A stretch of 55,766 nt of DNA, taken from positions 1-55,766 of the forward strand of contig NZ_JAALFH010000019.1 of the NCBI RefSeq assembly GCF_011058255.1, in the 5' to 3' direction. Positions within the stretch are counted from its first letter, which is position 1. Each line of letters starts with the position of its first letter. A model generated the notes under the pieces. It saw nothing but the letters and a program-made list of their open reading frames with translations, searched no databases and was not told the origin of the DNA. The stretch comes from Thioalkalivibrio sp. XN8. GTDB taxonomy: Bacteria > Pseudomonadota > Gammaproteobacteria > Steroidobacterales > XN24. This document shows, in pieces, positions 35,743 to 43,966 of the stretch. A program made the translations under genes and the position numbers.

Positions 35743-35816
35743 GCGGCTGGGTATGGCAGGGTCCTGCGAGCGGCATCAGATTTCCAAGCGAGCAGGACCC
35801 TGCCATGGCCAGCCGC
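35743..35816 (-). repeat. Stem-loop unit B of the paired palindromic element
   Basis: A 15-bp perfect stem (35753-35767 with 35792-35806), a 2-bp mismatch and 8 more pairs (GCGGCTGG at 35743-35750 with CCAGCCGC at 35809-35816) enclose a 24-nt loop (35768-35791). The loop is the exact reverse complement of the unit A loop, so B is an inverted copy. Four stem positions differ from unit A, each with the matching change on the other arm. Confidence 0.9.
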
Positions 35817-35861
35817 GGGGCAGGTCTTCAGGACCAACCAACCGGCCGGCGCTGAGGCCGG

Positions 35862-36608
35862 TCAGCCGTGCGCCGGATCCCCGGGCGGCGCCCAGGCAGC
35901 GACGGGCTCCTCGGCGAGGATCGCCTCCATGATGGCCGTCTCGCGCGTGACGATGGTGTCGATGAACTCCTCGGAGCCTTTCATGGCGCGGAAGGCGACG
36001 AAGCCGCGCTCGATGAACATGTGCAGGTCGAGGAGGCCCGCCATCTGCGCCGGGCCGTGGGCCAGCTTCACCGCGCTGTAGATGAAGGGCTTGAACACGA
36101 TCGCGTCCAGCGACTGGCCGACTTCGCGCACGATGCTGATCTGGCGGCGGCGCTGGTCGAGATTCCCGCAGCGCCGGTAAGCCTCGGCGTAGGTGGCGGC
36201 GTCGAGCTCGCCCTGCAGTTCCATCTCGCCCCAGATCATGGCGACCATGTCGAGATCGAGTTCCTGGCTGATGGCGTGCAGCTCGATGCCGATGCTGATG
36301 GTCATCAGCGCCGGCCCGGGCATCACCCGCGCCATGATGGGATAGACGCGCTCGACGCCTTCGTCCCGGGAGGAGAAGTCCTTGTCCCCGTAAAGGTCGT
36401 TGAGGAAGAACTCGACCGCCTTGCGGTAACGCGAGGTCTCCAGCAGGTCGTGGTAGGTGTGGCGGAGGCGCGCGGCCTGCCAGGCCGCCAGCGTGCGGCA
36501 CTCCGGGCGCATTCCCTGCTCGTCGTACTGCCGCAGGCGGGCCAGCCGGCTGCGCTCCAGCTGCTCGGCCAGCCGCCGGGCCCCGGCGTCCCTTTTTGCG
36601 CTGCTCAT
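35862..36608 (-). CDS. FFLEELY motif protein of unknown function
   Basis: The 248-residue protein contains VEFFLNDLYGDKDFSSRD, the motif for which the FFLEELY family is named; no function is established for it. It is predicted to be soluble and mostly helical, with a basic N-terminus (MSSAKRDAGARRLAEQLERS) and no signal peptide or membrane segment. ATG 36608 is chosen because the part upstream (CIRHNTSK) is not family-like. It is divergent from the phasin-patatin pair, whose promoter shares the 134-bp gap. Confidence 0.85.
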   Translation of the reverse strand: MSSAKRDAGARRLAEQLERSRLARLRQYDEQGMRPECRTLAAWQAARLRHTYHDLLETSRYRKAVEFFLNDLYGDKDFSSRDEGVERVYPIMARVMPGPALMTISIGIELHAISQELDLDMVAMIWGEMELQGELDAATYAEAYRRCGNLDQRRRQISIVREVGQSLDAIVFKPFIYSAVKLAHGPAQMAGLLDLHMFIERGFVAFRAMKGSEEFIDTIVTRETAIMEAILAEEPVAAWAPPGDPAHG

Positions 36609-36682
36609 TGCCCCGCATTGTAGAGCCAGGCCGGTGATTTTGCTCGTGTTGTGACGGATGCACCCTATACCTTCGGATGCCT

Positions 36683-36710
36683 GTGACATCGTTAGCAGGG
36701 GTGGTATGCT
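36683..36710 (+). promoter_or_regulatory. Predicted promoter of phasin-patatin unit
   Basis: The -35 GTGACA (36683-36688, 5 of 6), a 16-bp spacer and an extended -10 TGG-TATGCT (TATGCT at 36705-36710) lie 32 bp before the phasin ATG. Confidence 0.55.
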
Positions 36711-36742
36711 CCAAGTATCAAACGAGCGTTTGAGGCATGGTC

Positions 36743-37210
36743 ATGGCAAAGCAGAACGGCTCGAGCCCGCTCACCGACAACCAGCTCACAAGGCTGGTGA
36801 GGGGTTCGGCGCGACAGGTGCGGCAGGTCGGGCGGGGGGCGTATTCCCGCGCCGGGGCCGGCGGCAGCTTCCTTTTCGGTAGCCTGGCAAAGCTCGGCGG
36901 GAGCCTCGACCGCGAGGCCAAGAGCCGCGTATTCGAGGCGCGCAACAGTGCGACGGAGGCCTGGGAGCGATTCGAGACGGCCTTCGTGCATCGCGTGGCC
37001 CGGGCGCTGAACGGGCTGCAGATTCCGACCGCGCGGGATGTGAAGGAACTCAACCAGCGGGTTGCGGACCTGCAGCAGGCGGTGATCGCGCTCGAGCAGC
37101 GTGCGGCCGCGGCCGCCGCGCCGAAGAAGCCTCCGCCCCGGGCCCGCCGGGTGGCAGCGAAGAAGGCTGCGCCGGCGACGCGGGCGCGGCGCAAGAAAGC
37201 CGGCGGCTGA
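36743..37210 (+). CDS. Phasin family polyhydroxyalkanoate granule-associated protein
   Basis: Phasins coat polyhydroxyalkanoate granules, and the PhaF/PhaI type also bind DNA through a basic tail. The 155-residue product has an N-terminal helical region (LTRLVRGSARQVRQVGRGAYSRA), a central amphipathic phasin helix with a heptad-like stretch (DVKELNQRVADLQQAVIALEQ) and a C-terminal Lys/Ala/Pro-rich histone-like tail (APKKPPPRARRVAAKKAAPA). ATG 36743 has a GAGG site 7 nt upstream; ATG 36737 is too close to it. No PHA synthase is in the window, so granule association is inferred from the family. Confidence 0.82.
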   Translation: MAKQNGSSPLTDNQLTRLVRGSARQVRQVGRGAYSRAGAGGSFLFGSLAKLGGSLDREAKSRVFEARNSATEAWERFETAFVHRVARALNGLQIPTARDVKELNQRVADLQQAVIALEQRAAAAAAPKKPPPRARRVAAKKAAPATRARRKKAGG

Positions 37211-37213
37211 CGC

Positions 37214-38464
37214 ATGCTCCAGACCCAGCAGACCCATCTCTCGGCCAAGAAAGCCGGCCCGAAGATCGGCCTGGCCCTGGCCGGCGGCGGCCCGCTGGGC
37301 GGCATTTACGAGATCGGCGCCCTGCTGGCCCTGAACGAGGCCATCGACGGCCTCGATTTTGCCGACGTCGATGTATACGTGGGCGTGTCGGCCGGCTCTT
37401 TCGTCGCCTCCACCCTGGCGAACGGCATCACGGTCGAGGAAATGGGCCGACTGCTGGTCAGCCGCCGCGGCCGGCCCCAGCGCTTCGATCCGGCCCTGTT
37501 CCTGAAGCCCAACTTCCCGGAGTACCTGCGCCGGAGCTCGCAGCTGCCGAAGCTGCTGGCCGAGGGACTCTGGGATTTCGCCCGCAACCCGCAGGCGCGC
37601 GGGCTGCTGGAGTCGCTCAGCGGCCTCACCCGGGCCATTCCCACCGCGGTGTTCGACAACCAGCCGATCGAGAGCTTCCTCGCCGACCTGTTCAGCAATC
37701 GCGGCATGACCAACGATTTCCGCGAGCTGCAGAGCCAGCTCCTGGTGGTGGGCGTCGACCTCGACACGGGGGAGGCCGTGCGCTTCGGTTCGCCCGGCCA
37801 CGACGACGTGCCGATCTCCAAGGCGGTGCAGGCCAGCACGGCGCTGCCGGGACTGTATCCCCCGGTGCTCATCGGCGACCGCTACTTCGTGGACGGCGGC
37901 CTGAAGCGCACCCTGCATGCCTCGTCTGCGCTGGACGAGGGCGTGGACCTGCTGTTCTGCGTCAACCCCATCGTCCCCTTCGACGCCAGCGCGGCGCCGC
38001 CCGGCCATGACAAGCGACACGACTCCCTGGTGGAGGGCGGCCTCCCGGTCGTGCTGTCACAGACCTTCCGCGCGCTGATCCACTCGCGGATGATCGTCGG
38101 GATGGCCAAGTACGAGACCAGTTACGTCGACCGGGACGTGGTGCTGTTCGAGCCGGACACGGGCGACTCGAAGATGTTCTTCGCCAACGTCTTCAGCTAC
38201 GCCAACCGGGAGATGGTCTGCCAGCACGCCTACCGCACCACGCGCCGGGACCTGTGGGCGCGTCGCCGGAAGCTGACGCCGATCCTGAAGCGCCACGGGG
38301 TAGTCATCAACGAGGCGATCCTGCAGGACGGCGACCGGCACTTCTCCAGCGCACTGTCGCGCCGGCCGGATCCGATGCGGCTGGGCCACTACAAGAACCG
38401 GGCCACCAACCGCCTGGACGGCCTGCTGGACCGGCTCGAGGTCCTCGTTCGCCCCAGCCACTGA
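37214..38464 (+). CDS. Patatin-like phospholipase
   Basis: Patatin-like enzymes are Ser-Asp dyad lipid acyl hydrolases. The 416-residue product has the oxyanion motif GGGPLG (24-29), the nucleophile GVSAG (Ser59) and the DGG motif (Asp227 in YFVDGGL), so it should be active. There is no signal peptide, which suggests a cytoplasmic or granule-associated enzyme. It lies 3 bp after the phasin gene and is co-transcribed, which raises the possibility that it acts on granule lipid or polymer; that is inference. It converges on fadD with a C7/G7 inverted repeat at 38480-38500 in between. Confidence 0.9.
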   Translation: MLQTQQTHLSAKKAGPKIGLALAGGGPLGGIYEIGALLALNEAIDGLDFADVDVYVGVSAGSFVASTLANGITVEEMGRLLVSRRGRPQRFDPALFLKPNFPEYLRRSSQLPKLLAEGLWDFARNPQARGLLESLSGLTRAIPTAVFDNQPIESFLADLFSNRGMTNDFRELQSQLLVVGVDLDTGEAVRFGSPGHDDVPISKAVQASTALPGLYPPVLIGDRYFVDGGLKRTLHASSALDEGVDLLFCVNPIVPFDASAAPPGHDKRHDSLVEGGLPVVLSQTFRALIHSRMIVGMAKYETSYVDRDVVLFEPDTGDSKMFFANVFSYANREMVCQHAYRTTRRDLWARRRKLTPILKRHGVVINEAILQDGDRHFSSALSRRPDPMRLGHYKNRATNRLDGLLDRLEVLVRPSH

Positions 38465-38487
38465 CCGCCAGGGCGCAACCGGGGGGG

Positions 38488-40158
38488 TCAGCTCCCCCCG
38501 TCGCGCAGCGCGCGGCGCAGGATCTTGCCGACGTTGGTCTTGGGCAGCTCCTGGCGGAACTCGACCTTGCGCGGGACCTTGTAGCCGGTGAGGCTCTGGC
38601 GGCAGAAGTCGATCAGCTCCTTCTCGGACACGCTCTGGCCTTCGCGGCAGACCACGAACAGCTTCACCATCTCGCCGGACTTCTCGTCCGGGATGCCGAC
38701 CGCCGCTGCCTCGAGCACGGCCGGATGGGTCACGGCCACGCCTTCGACCTCGTTCGGGTACACGTTGAAACCGGAGACCAGGATCATGTCCTTCTTCCGG
38801 TCCTCGATGAAAATGTAGCCGCGCTCGTCCATGCGGCCCATGTCGCCGCTGCGGAACCAGCCGCCCTCGAGCATGACTTTCTCGGTCTCGTCGGGGCGTT
38901 TCCAGTAGCCGGCCATCACCTGCGGCCCGCGGATGCAGATCTCGCCCACGGCCCCGATGCCGAGTTCCTTGCCGTCCTCGTCGCGGATGCTGAACTCGGT
39001 CGAGGAGATCGGCACGCCGATCGAGCCGTTGAACTCTTTCTGGGTCAGCGGGTTGATCGAGGCGGCCGGGGAGGTTTCCGTGAGGCCGTAGGCCTGGATG
39101 AGGGGTTTGCCGGTGACCTGCTGCCAGCGCTCGGCGACCGCGGCCTGCACGGCCATCCCGCCGCCGAGGGTCACCCGGAGGTGGCTGAAGTCGACCTCGT
39201 CGAAGCCCGGCGTGTTGAGCAGGCCGTTGAACAGGGTGTTGACGCCGGTCATGAAGGTGAACCGGTGCTTCTTCAGTTCCTTGACGAAAGCCGGCAGGTC
39301 GCGCGGATTGGTGATCAGGATGTTGTTCCCGCCCATCAGCGTGAAGACGAAGAAGTTCGCCGTCAGCGAGAAGATGTGGTACAGCGGCAGCGGCGTGACC
39401 ACCACCGACTGGCCCTCGACCACGGTGACGCTCAGCCAGGCGCGCGCCTGCAGCAGGTTGGCGATGATGTTCCGGTGCGTGAGCATGGCGCCCTTGGCCA
39501 CGCCCGTGGTGCCGCCCGTGTACTGCAGGAAGGCGATGTCGTCGTGGCCCAGCGGCGGCGTGTCCATGGTCTGCCACTTGCCCTCCTTGAGGGCCTTGTG
39601 GAAGGGCACGGCGTCCGGGATGTCCCAGGCCGGGACCATCTTCTTCACCTTGCGGATGACGAAGTTGACGAGGTGGCGCTTCGGCACGGCCAGCATGTCG
39701 CCGATGCCCGTCACGACCACGGTCTTGACCGGCGTCTTGTGGCGCACCTTCTGCAGGGTGGCGGCAAAGTTCTCCACCATGATGATGGCCTTGGCGCCGG
39801 AGTCGTTGAGCTGGTGCTCCAGCTCGCGCGGGGTGTACAGCGGGTTGACGTTGGTCACCGTCAGCCCGGCCCGCAGGATGGCGGCAACGGCCACCGCGTA
39901 CTGGATGACGTTCGGCATCATGACGGCGACGCAGTCGCCCTTGGCCAGGCCGGCGTTCTTCTGCAGCCAGGCCCCGAGATAGCGCGACATCTCGTCCAGC
40001 TCGCCGAAGCTGATCGAGTGGCCCATGTTGGTGAACGCGGGCAGGCTGCTGTACTTGCTGAAGGACTGTTCGAGAAACTCCCGCAGCGAGGGGAACTCGT
40101 TCACGTCGATTTCGGCGGGCACGCCCTCCGGGTATTCCTGCAGCCAGATCTTCTCCAT
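38488..40158 (-). CDS. fadD: Long-chain fatty acid--CoA ligase
   Basis: FadD activates fatty acids to acyl-CoA through an acyl-adenylate. The 556-residue protein has the AMP-binding P-loop LQYTGGTTGVAKGAML (211-226), AYGLTETSPAASINP, and the FACS signature region YIFIEDRKKDMILVSGFNVYP. The terminal catalytic lysine lies in the LPKTNVGKILRR segment. The N-terminus MEKIWLQEYPEGVPAEI is that of gammaproteobacterial FadD. The stop overlaps the C/G hairpin shared with the patatin gene. Confidence 0.96.
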   Translation of the reverse strand: MEKIWLQEYPEGVPAEIDVNEFPSLREFLEQSFSKYSSLPAFTNMGHSISFGELDEMSRYLGAWLQKNAGLAKGDCVAVMMPNVIQYAVAVAAILRAGLTVTNVNPLYTPRELEHQLNDSGAKAIIMVENFAATLQKVRHKTPVKTVVVTGIGDMLAVPKRHLVNFVIRKVKKMVPAWDIPDAVPFHKALKEGKWQTMDTPPLGHDDIAFLQYTGGTTGVAKGAMLTHRNIIANLLQARAWLSVTVVEGQSVVVTPLPLYHIFSLTANFFVFTLMGGNNILITNPRDLPAFVKELKKHRFTFMTGVNTLFNGLLNTPGFDEVDFSHLRVTLGGGMAVQAAVAERWQQVTGKPLIQAYGLTETSPAASINPLTQKEFNGSIGVPISSTEFSIRDEDGKELGIGAVGEICIRGPQVMAGYWKRPDETEKVMLEGGWFRSGDMGRMDERGYIFIEDRKKDMILVSGFNVYPNEVEGVAVTHPAVLEAAAVGIPDEKSGEMVKLFVVCREGQSVSEKELIDFCRQSLTGYKVPRKVEFRQELPKTNVGKILRRALRDGGS

Positions 40159-40183
40159 AGCTCCCCCCGTAACTACGCTGGTT

Positions 40184-40813
40184 TTATTGCTCTCGCGCTG
40201 TGATTGTACTCTGGAGCAGCCGTTCCAGTTCAGGCCACAGGTTGTCGAGAATACGCGGCTGGGCCGCGGCCGTCGGATGGAGTCCGTCCTCCTGCATCAG
40301 GCCCGGCTCGAGCGCCACGCCGTCGAGGATGAACGGGACCAGCCCGGTGCCGTATTCGGTCGCCAGCTCATGGTAGACCTGGTGGAAGGCCTCGGTGTAG
40401 GCGGGCCCGTAATTCGGCGGGATATGGATGCCGGCCAGCAGCACCTCGGCACCCGCCGCGTGCGACAGTTGAATCATCTGGGCCAGGTTTCGTCGAAACT
40501 CCGGGATGGGAATCGCGCGCAGGCCGTCGTTGCCCCCCAGGCCGATGACGACCAGCGCCGGTTCATTGCGCTCCAGCGCCCGGGGCAGCCGGGCCAGGCC
40601 GCCGCTGGTGGTGTCGCCGCTGATGCTGGCATTGACGACATTGTGGGGGTAGCCCTCGGCCTGCAGGCGGGCCTGCAGCAGCGCGGGCCAGTTCTCGTGA
40701 CGGGCGAGGCCATAGCCAGCGCTGAGGCTGTCGCCGACAATGAGCACGGTCGGTGCCGCCGCGGCGGGGGCCGGGGCGACCAGGACGAAGAGCAACACAA
40801 GGATTCGGTACAT
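40184..40813 (-). CDS. tesA: Periplasmic SGNH thioesterase/lysophospholipase
   Basis: TesA (thioesterase I, protease I, lysophospholipase L1) is a periplasmic SGNH hydrolase acting on acyl thioesters and lysophospholipids. The 209-residue product has a signal peptide (about 1-20, ending AAAA) and all four SGNH blocks: GDSLSAGYG (Ser29), ISGDTTSGG, GLGGNDGL (Asn95) and DGLHP (Asp176, His179). The ATG at 40813 overlaps the divergent ybbA ATG by 2 bp, and no ribosome site is visible for tesA. Confidence 0.95.
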   Translation of the reverse strand: MYRILVLLFVLVAPAPAAAAPTVLIVGDSLSAGYGLARHENWPALLQARLQAEGYPHNVVNASISGDTTSGGLARLPRALERNEPALVVIGLGGNDGLRAIPIPEFRRNLAQMIQLSHAAGAEVLLAGIHIPPNYGPAYTEAFHQVYHELATEYGTGLVPFILDGVALEPGLMQEDGLHPTAAAQPRILDNLWPELERLLQSTITAREQ

Positions 40814-41495
40814 GGAACAAGCGACCGGGCAGACGCCGGTTCTCAAGGCTGAGGGATTGACCCGGAAGGTTAGCAGTCCGGAGGGAGAGCTGACCATCCT
40901 CGACCACGCCGAGCTGGAAATCCGGGCGGGCGAGTCCGTGGCCATCCTCGGCCCCTCGGGCGCGGGCAAGTCGACGCTGTTGTCGCTGCTGGCGGGCCTC
41001 GACCTCCCCACGGCCGGCAAGGTCTGGGTCAACGGCGTTGAGCTGACCGCCCTGGACGAGGACGGCCGGGCCGCGGTGCGCGCCGACCAGGTCGGCTTCG
41101 TGTTCCAGTCCTTTCACCTGGTGCCGGCGCTGACGGCCCTGGAAAACGTCATGCTGCCGCTGGAACTGTCCGGGCGGCGCGACGCCCGCCGCCAGGCGCG
41201 AGCGGCGCTGGAAGAAGTCGGCCTCGGCCCCCGCGTCGGCCACTACCCGCGCCAGCTCTCCGGCGGCGAGCGCCAGCGCGTTGCCATCGCGCGCGCCTTC
41301 GTCGCCGGACCTTCGCTGCTGTTCGCCGACGAACCTACCGGCAACCTCGACACGCGTACCGGCGGTCGCATCGCGGACCTGCTGTTCCGGCTCAATGCTG
41401 AACACGGCACCACCCTGGTGCTGGTGACCCATGACCGGGCGCTGGCGGAGCGCTGCGACCGGCAGCTCGAGATGGATGCCGGGAGGCTGCTTTGA
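40812..41495 (+). CDS. ybbA: ABC transporter ATP-binding protein YbbA
   Basis: YbbA is the ATPase of a LolD/MacB-type ABC system with YbbP. The 227-residue product has Walker A GPSGAGKS (47-54), the Q-loop VFQSFHLVP, the signature LSGGERQRVAIARAF, Walker B LLFADEPTGNLD and the switch VTHDR. ATG 40812 is preceded by AAGGA at 8 nt spacing. The stop overlaps the TTG start of ybbP. tesA is divergent, as in E. coli. Confidence 0.95.
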   Translation: MEQATGQTPVLKAEGLTRKVSSPEGELTILDHAELEIRAGESVAILGPSGAGKSTLLSLLAGLDLPTAGKVWVNGVELTALDEDGRAAVRADQVGFVFQSFHLVPALTALENVMLPLELSGRRDARRQARAALEEVGLGPRVGHYPRQLSGGERQRVAIARAFVAGPSLLFADEPTGNLDTRTGGRIADLLFRLNAEHGTTLVLVTHDRALAERCDRQLEMDAGRLL

Positions 41496-43963
41496 GAAGC
41501 GTCAGTTTCGGCCTGTCGCAGGTTGCCCGGGAACTCAAGTCGGGCGAGGTGCGCGTGCTGGCGGCCGCACTGGCGCTGGCGGTCGCCGCCATGACCGCGG
41601 TCGGCTTCTTCACCGACCGCGTGGGCCAGGGCGTGCAGGCCCGCAGCGCGGAAGTGCTGGCTGCCGACCTCGTGCTGAGCTCCAACCGGCCGATCCCGGC
41701 AGAGCACGAGGCGCTGGCCCGGGAGCTCGGCCTGGAGACGGCCCGCACGGCCTCCTTCCCGAGCGTGGTGCTGGCGGGCGAGGCCAGCGCGCTGGCGGAC
41801 ATCGAAGCCGCGAGCGCGGCTTACCCGCTGCGCGGCCGCCTCAAGGTAAGCGACGCCATGGATGCCGAGTCGGTCGAGATCGACGCCATGCCGGCCCCCG
41901 GCGAGGCCTGGGCCGATCCGCGGCTGATGGCCCGGCTGGGCGCCGAGCCGGGCATCACGGTCACGCTCGGCCGCAGCGAACTGCGGGTCACCCGCCTGCT
42001 GGACTACCGGCCGGACCAGGGCTTCAGTTTCGCCGAGCTCGCGCCCACGCTCCTGATCAACCTCGCCGACGTGGAGGCGACCGGCCTGGTGGCGCCGGGC
42101 AGCCGGGTGTCCTACCGCCTGTTGCTGGCCGGGGAGCAGGGCGCGCTGGCCGGCTTTCGCGAGCGCGTCGAACTCGGCGTGAGCGAGCGCCTGCGCGGCC
42201 TGGAGGACGCCCAGCCCGAGATCGGCAGCGCGGTCGAACGGGCCGGCCGCTTCATCGGCCTGGCCTCCCTGGTCAGCGCCCTGATCGCGGCGCTGGCGGT
42301 GGGCATGGCCGCGCGGCGCTTCGCCAGCCGGCGGATGGACACCGTGGCCCTGATGAAGTGCGTCGGCGCGCCGCGTCGCTTCGTGCTGCAGGTGATGATG
42401 GTCCAGCTGCTGGCCGTGGGCCTCGCCGCGTCGCTGCTCGGCATCGCCCTCGGCTGGGTGGCGCAGGAGGGCCTGGTGCGGCTGCTGGCGGGCCTGGTCG
42501 CGCAGGACCTCCCGCCGCCGACGCTGACCCCGGCAATCAGCGGCCTGGTGCTCGCCGGGGTGGTGCTCGCCGGCTTCGCCCTGGTGCCGATCATCGAGCT
42601 CTGCCGCACGCCGCCCGGCCGCGTATTGCGGCGGGACCTGATGCCGCCGGCGCTGGGGCCGATGGTGCTCTACGGCGCCGCGCTCGGCGGCGCACTGGCG
42701 CTGCTGGCCTGGCAGGTCCGCGATCCGCGGCTGGTGGGTTGGCTGGCGCTGGGCACCGCGGGGGTGGTGTGCGGGCTGGCCGCCGGCGGCTGGTTGCTGG
42801 TGCGCGTGGCGGGACGGCTGCGCGGCGGCGGCGCCGCCTGGCGCTACGGCCTGGCCAATGTCGCCCGGCGCGGCCGCGAGAGCGTGGTGCAGGTGGGCGC
42901 CTTCGGCATCGGGCTGATGGTGTTGCTGCTGCTCACCCTGGTGCGCACGGGACTGCTGGAACAGTGGCGCGCCACGCTGCCGGAGGACGCGCCGAACCGC
43001 TTCCTCATCAACATCCAGCAGCAGGAGGCCGAGGGCGTGCAGGCCTTCCTCGACGAGCGCTTCGGCGGTGGCGAGCTGGTGCCGCTGATCCGCGCCCGCA
43101 TGACCGCCATCGACGGTGAGCCGGTCGCGGAGCGGGCCTACGCCTCGCCGCGGGCCGAGGGCTTCATCAACCGCGAGGCCAACCTGAGCTGGGCCATGGA
43201 GCCGGCTCCGGACAACCGGATCGTCGCCGGCCGCTGGTGGCCCACCCGCGACGATGCCGAGGTCTCAGTGGAGGTGGATTTCGCGCGCGACCTGGACATC
43301 AGCCTGGGTGACCGGCTGGAGTTCGACGTGGCGGGCGAGCGTCTCGAGGCGAAAGTCACGAGCCTGCGCGAAGTGCAGTGGGATTCCTTCAATCCCAACT
43401 TCTTCATGGTATTCCCGCCGGGCTTGATGGAAGACTATCCGCTGACCTATATCGCCAGTATTCACGTCGACCGGGCGCAGCGCGGCGACGTGCTGGACCT
43501 GGTCCGCCAGTACCCGAGCGTCACGGTGATCGACCTCGAGGCCGCCATCACCCAGGTGCGCGACGTCATGGACCAGGCCTCGCTGGCGGTGCAGTACGTG
43601 TTCCTGTTCGCCCTCGGCGCCGGCGTGCTGGTCATGCTCGCCGTAATCCAGTCCACCCGCGAGGAGCGCCTCTACGAGAGCGCGATGCTCCGCACTCTCG
43701 GTGCGCGCCGTCGCGTGGTGCTCGCCGGCGTGGCGGTCGAGTTCGCGGCGCTTGGCACGATTGCCGGCGTGCTGGCGGCGGCCGGCGCTTCGGCCGTCTC
43801 GTGGCTGCTGGCCGACCGCGTCTTCAACCTGCCGTTCACGCCCGACCCGACGGTCTGGCTGGCCGGGCTGCTCGCCGGCGTGTTCGTGGTCGGCGGCACC
43901 GGCGTGCTGGCCACCCGGACCGTCGTCACCCACCCGCCCGCCAACGTGCTGCGGGGCTACTAG
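41492..43963 (+). CDS. ybbP: ABC transporter permease YbbP (FtsX/MacB type)
   Basis: This is the 823-residue permease partner of YbbA. It has ten or so membrane helices arranged as two FtsX-type domains with large periplasmic loops: the N-terminal helix AALALAVAAMTAVGFFT, SLVSALIAALAVGMAARRFA, a central block near residues 350-450, and a C-terminal FLFALGAGVLVMLAVIQS with MLRTLGARRRVVLAGVAVEF. Mechanotransmission-type systems of this family act on lipoproteins or envelope lipids; the YbbP substrate is not established. TTG 41492 has a GGGAGG site 5 nt upstream and a TTGA overlap. Confidence 0.94.
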   Translation: MRSVSFGLSQVARELKSGEVRVLAAALALAVAAMTAVGFFTDRVGQGVQARSAEVLAADLVLSSNRPIPAEHEALARELGLETARTASFPSVVLAGEASALADIEAASAAYPLRGRLKVSDAMDAESVEIDAMPAPGEAWADPRLMARLGAEPGITVTLGRSELRVTRLLDYRPDQGFSFAELAPTLLINLADVEATGLVAPGSRVSYRLLLAGEQGALAGFRERVELGVSERLRGLEDAQPEIGSAVERAGRFIGLASLVSALIAALAVGMAARRFASRRMDTVALMKCVGAPRRFVLQVMMVQLLAVGLAASLLGIALGWVAQEGLVRLLAGLVAQDLPPPTLTPAISGLVLAGVVLAGFALVPIIELCRTPPGRVLRRDLMPPALGPMVLYGAALGGALALLAWQVRDPRLVGWLALGTAGVVCGLAAGGWLLVRVAGRLRGGGAAWRYGLANVARRGRESVVQVGAFGIGLMVLLLLTLVRTGLLEQWRATLPEDAPNRFLINIQQQEAEGVQAFLDERFGGGELVPLIRARMTAIDGEPVAERAYASPRAEGFINREANLSWAMEPAPDNRIVAGRWWPTRDDAEVSVEVDFARDLDISLGDRLEFDVAGERLEAKVTSLREVQWDSFNPNFFMVFPPGLMEDYPLTYIASIHVDRAQRGDVLDLVRQYPSVTVIDLEAAITQVRDVMDQASLAVQYVFLFALGAGVLVMLAVIQSTREERLYESAMLRTLGARRRVVLAGVAVEFAALGTIAGVLAAAGASAVSWLLADRVFNLPFTPDPTVWLAGLLAGVFVVGGTGVLATRTVVTHPPANVLRGY

Positions 43964-43966
43964 GGC

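Larger units (their letters stand above)
35429..35861. repeat. Imperfect inverted repeat filling the hemE/FFLEELY convergent gap
   Basis: No gene is supported here. Two stem-loops (35491-35567 and 35743-35816) lie in opposite orientation around a palindromic centre GCACGTGC (35655-35662). Weaker matching between the arms extends outward (ACCTG and GCCGGC-type blocks near 35474-35490 and 35817-35848) and inward (a CGGCGAGG block near 35628 and its reverse complement near 35676). The whole block of about 375 bp therefore looks like a decayed inverted duplication. Whether it is a mobile element, a REP-type pair or a bidirectional terminator is not decided. Confidence 0.75.

Noticed and set aside
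35491-35816. Integron attC sites or CRISPR repeats as an explanation for the paired stem-loops
   Set aside because: There is no GTTRRRY-type core site, no integrase nearby and no regular spacers; the two units are inverted and not in tandem.
38480-38500. CGGGGGG/CCCCCCG hairpin between the patatin gene and fadD as a terminator
   Set aside because: There is no T-run on either strand and it overlaps the fadD stop codon. It may slow polymerase, but it is not a convincing intrinsic terminator.
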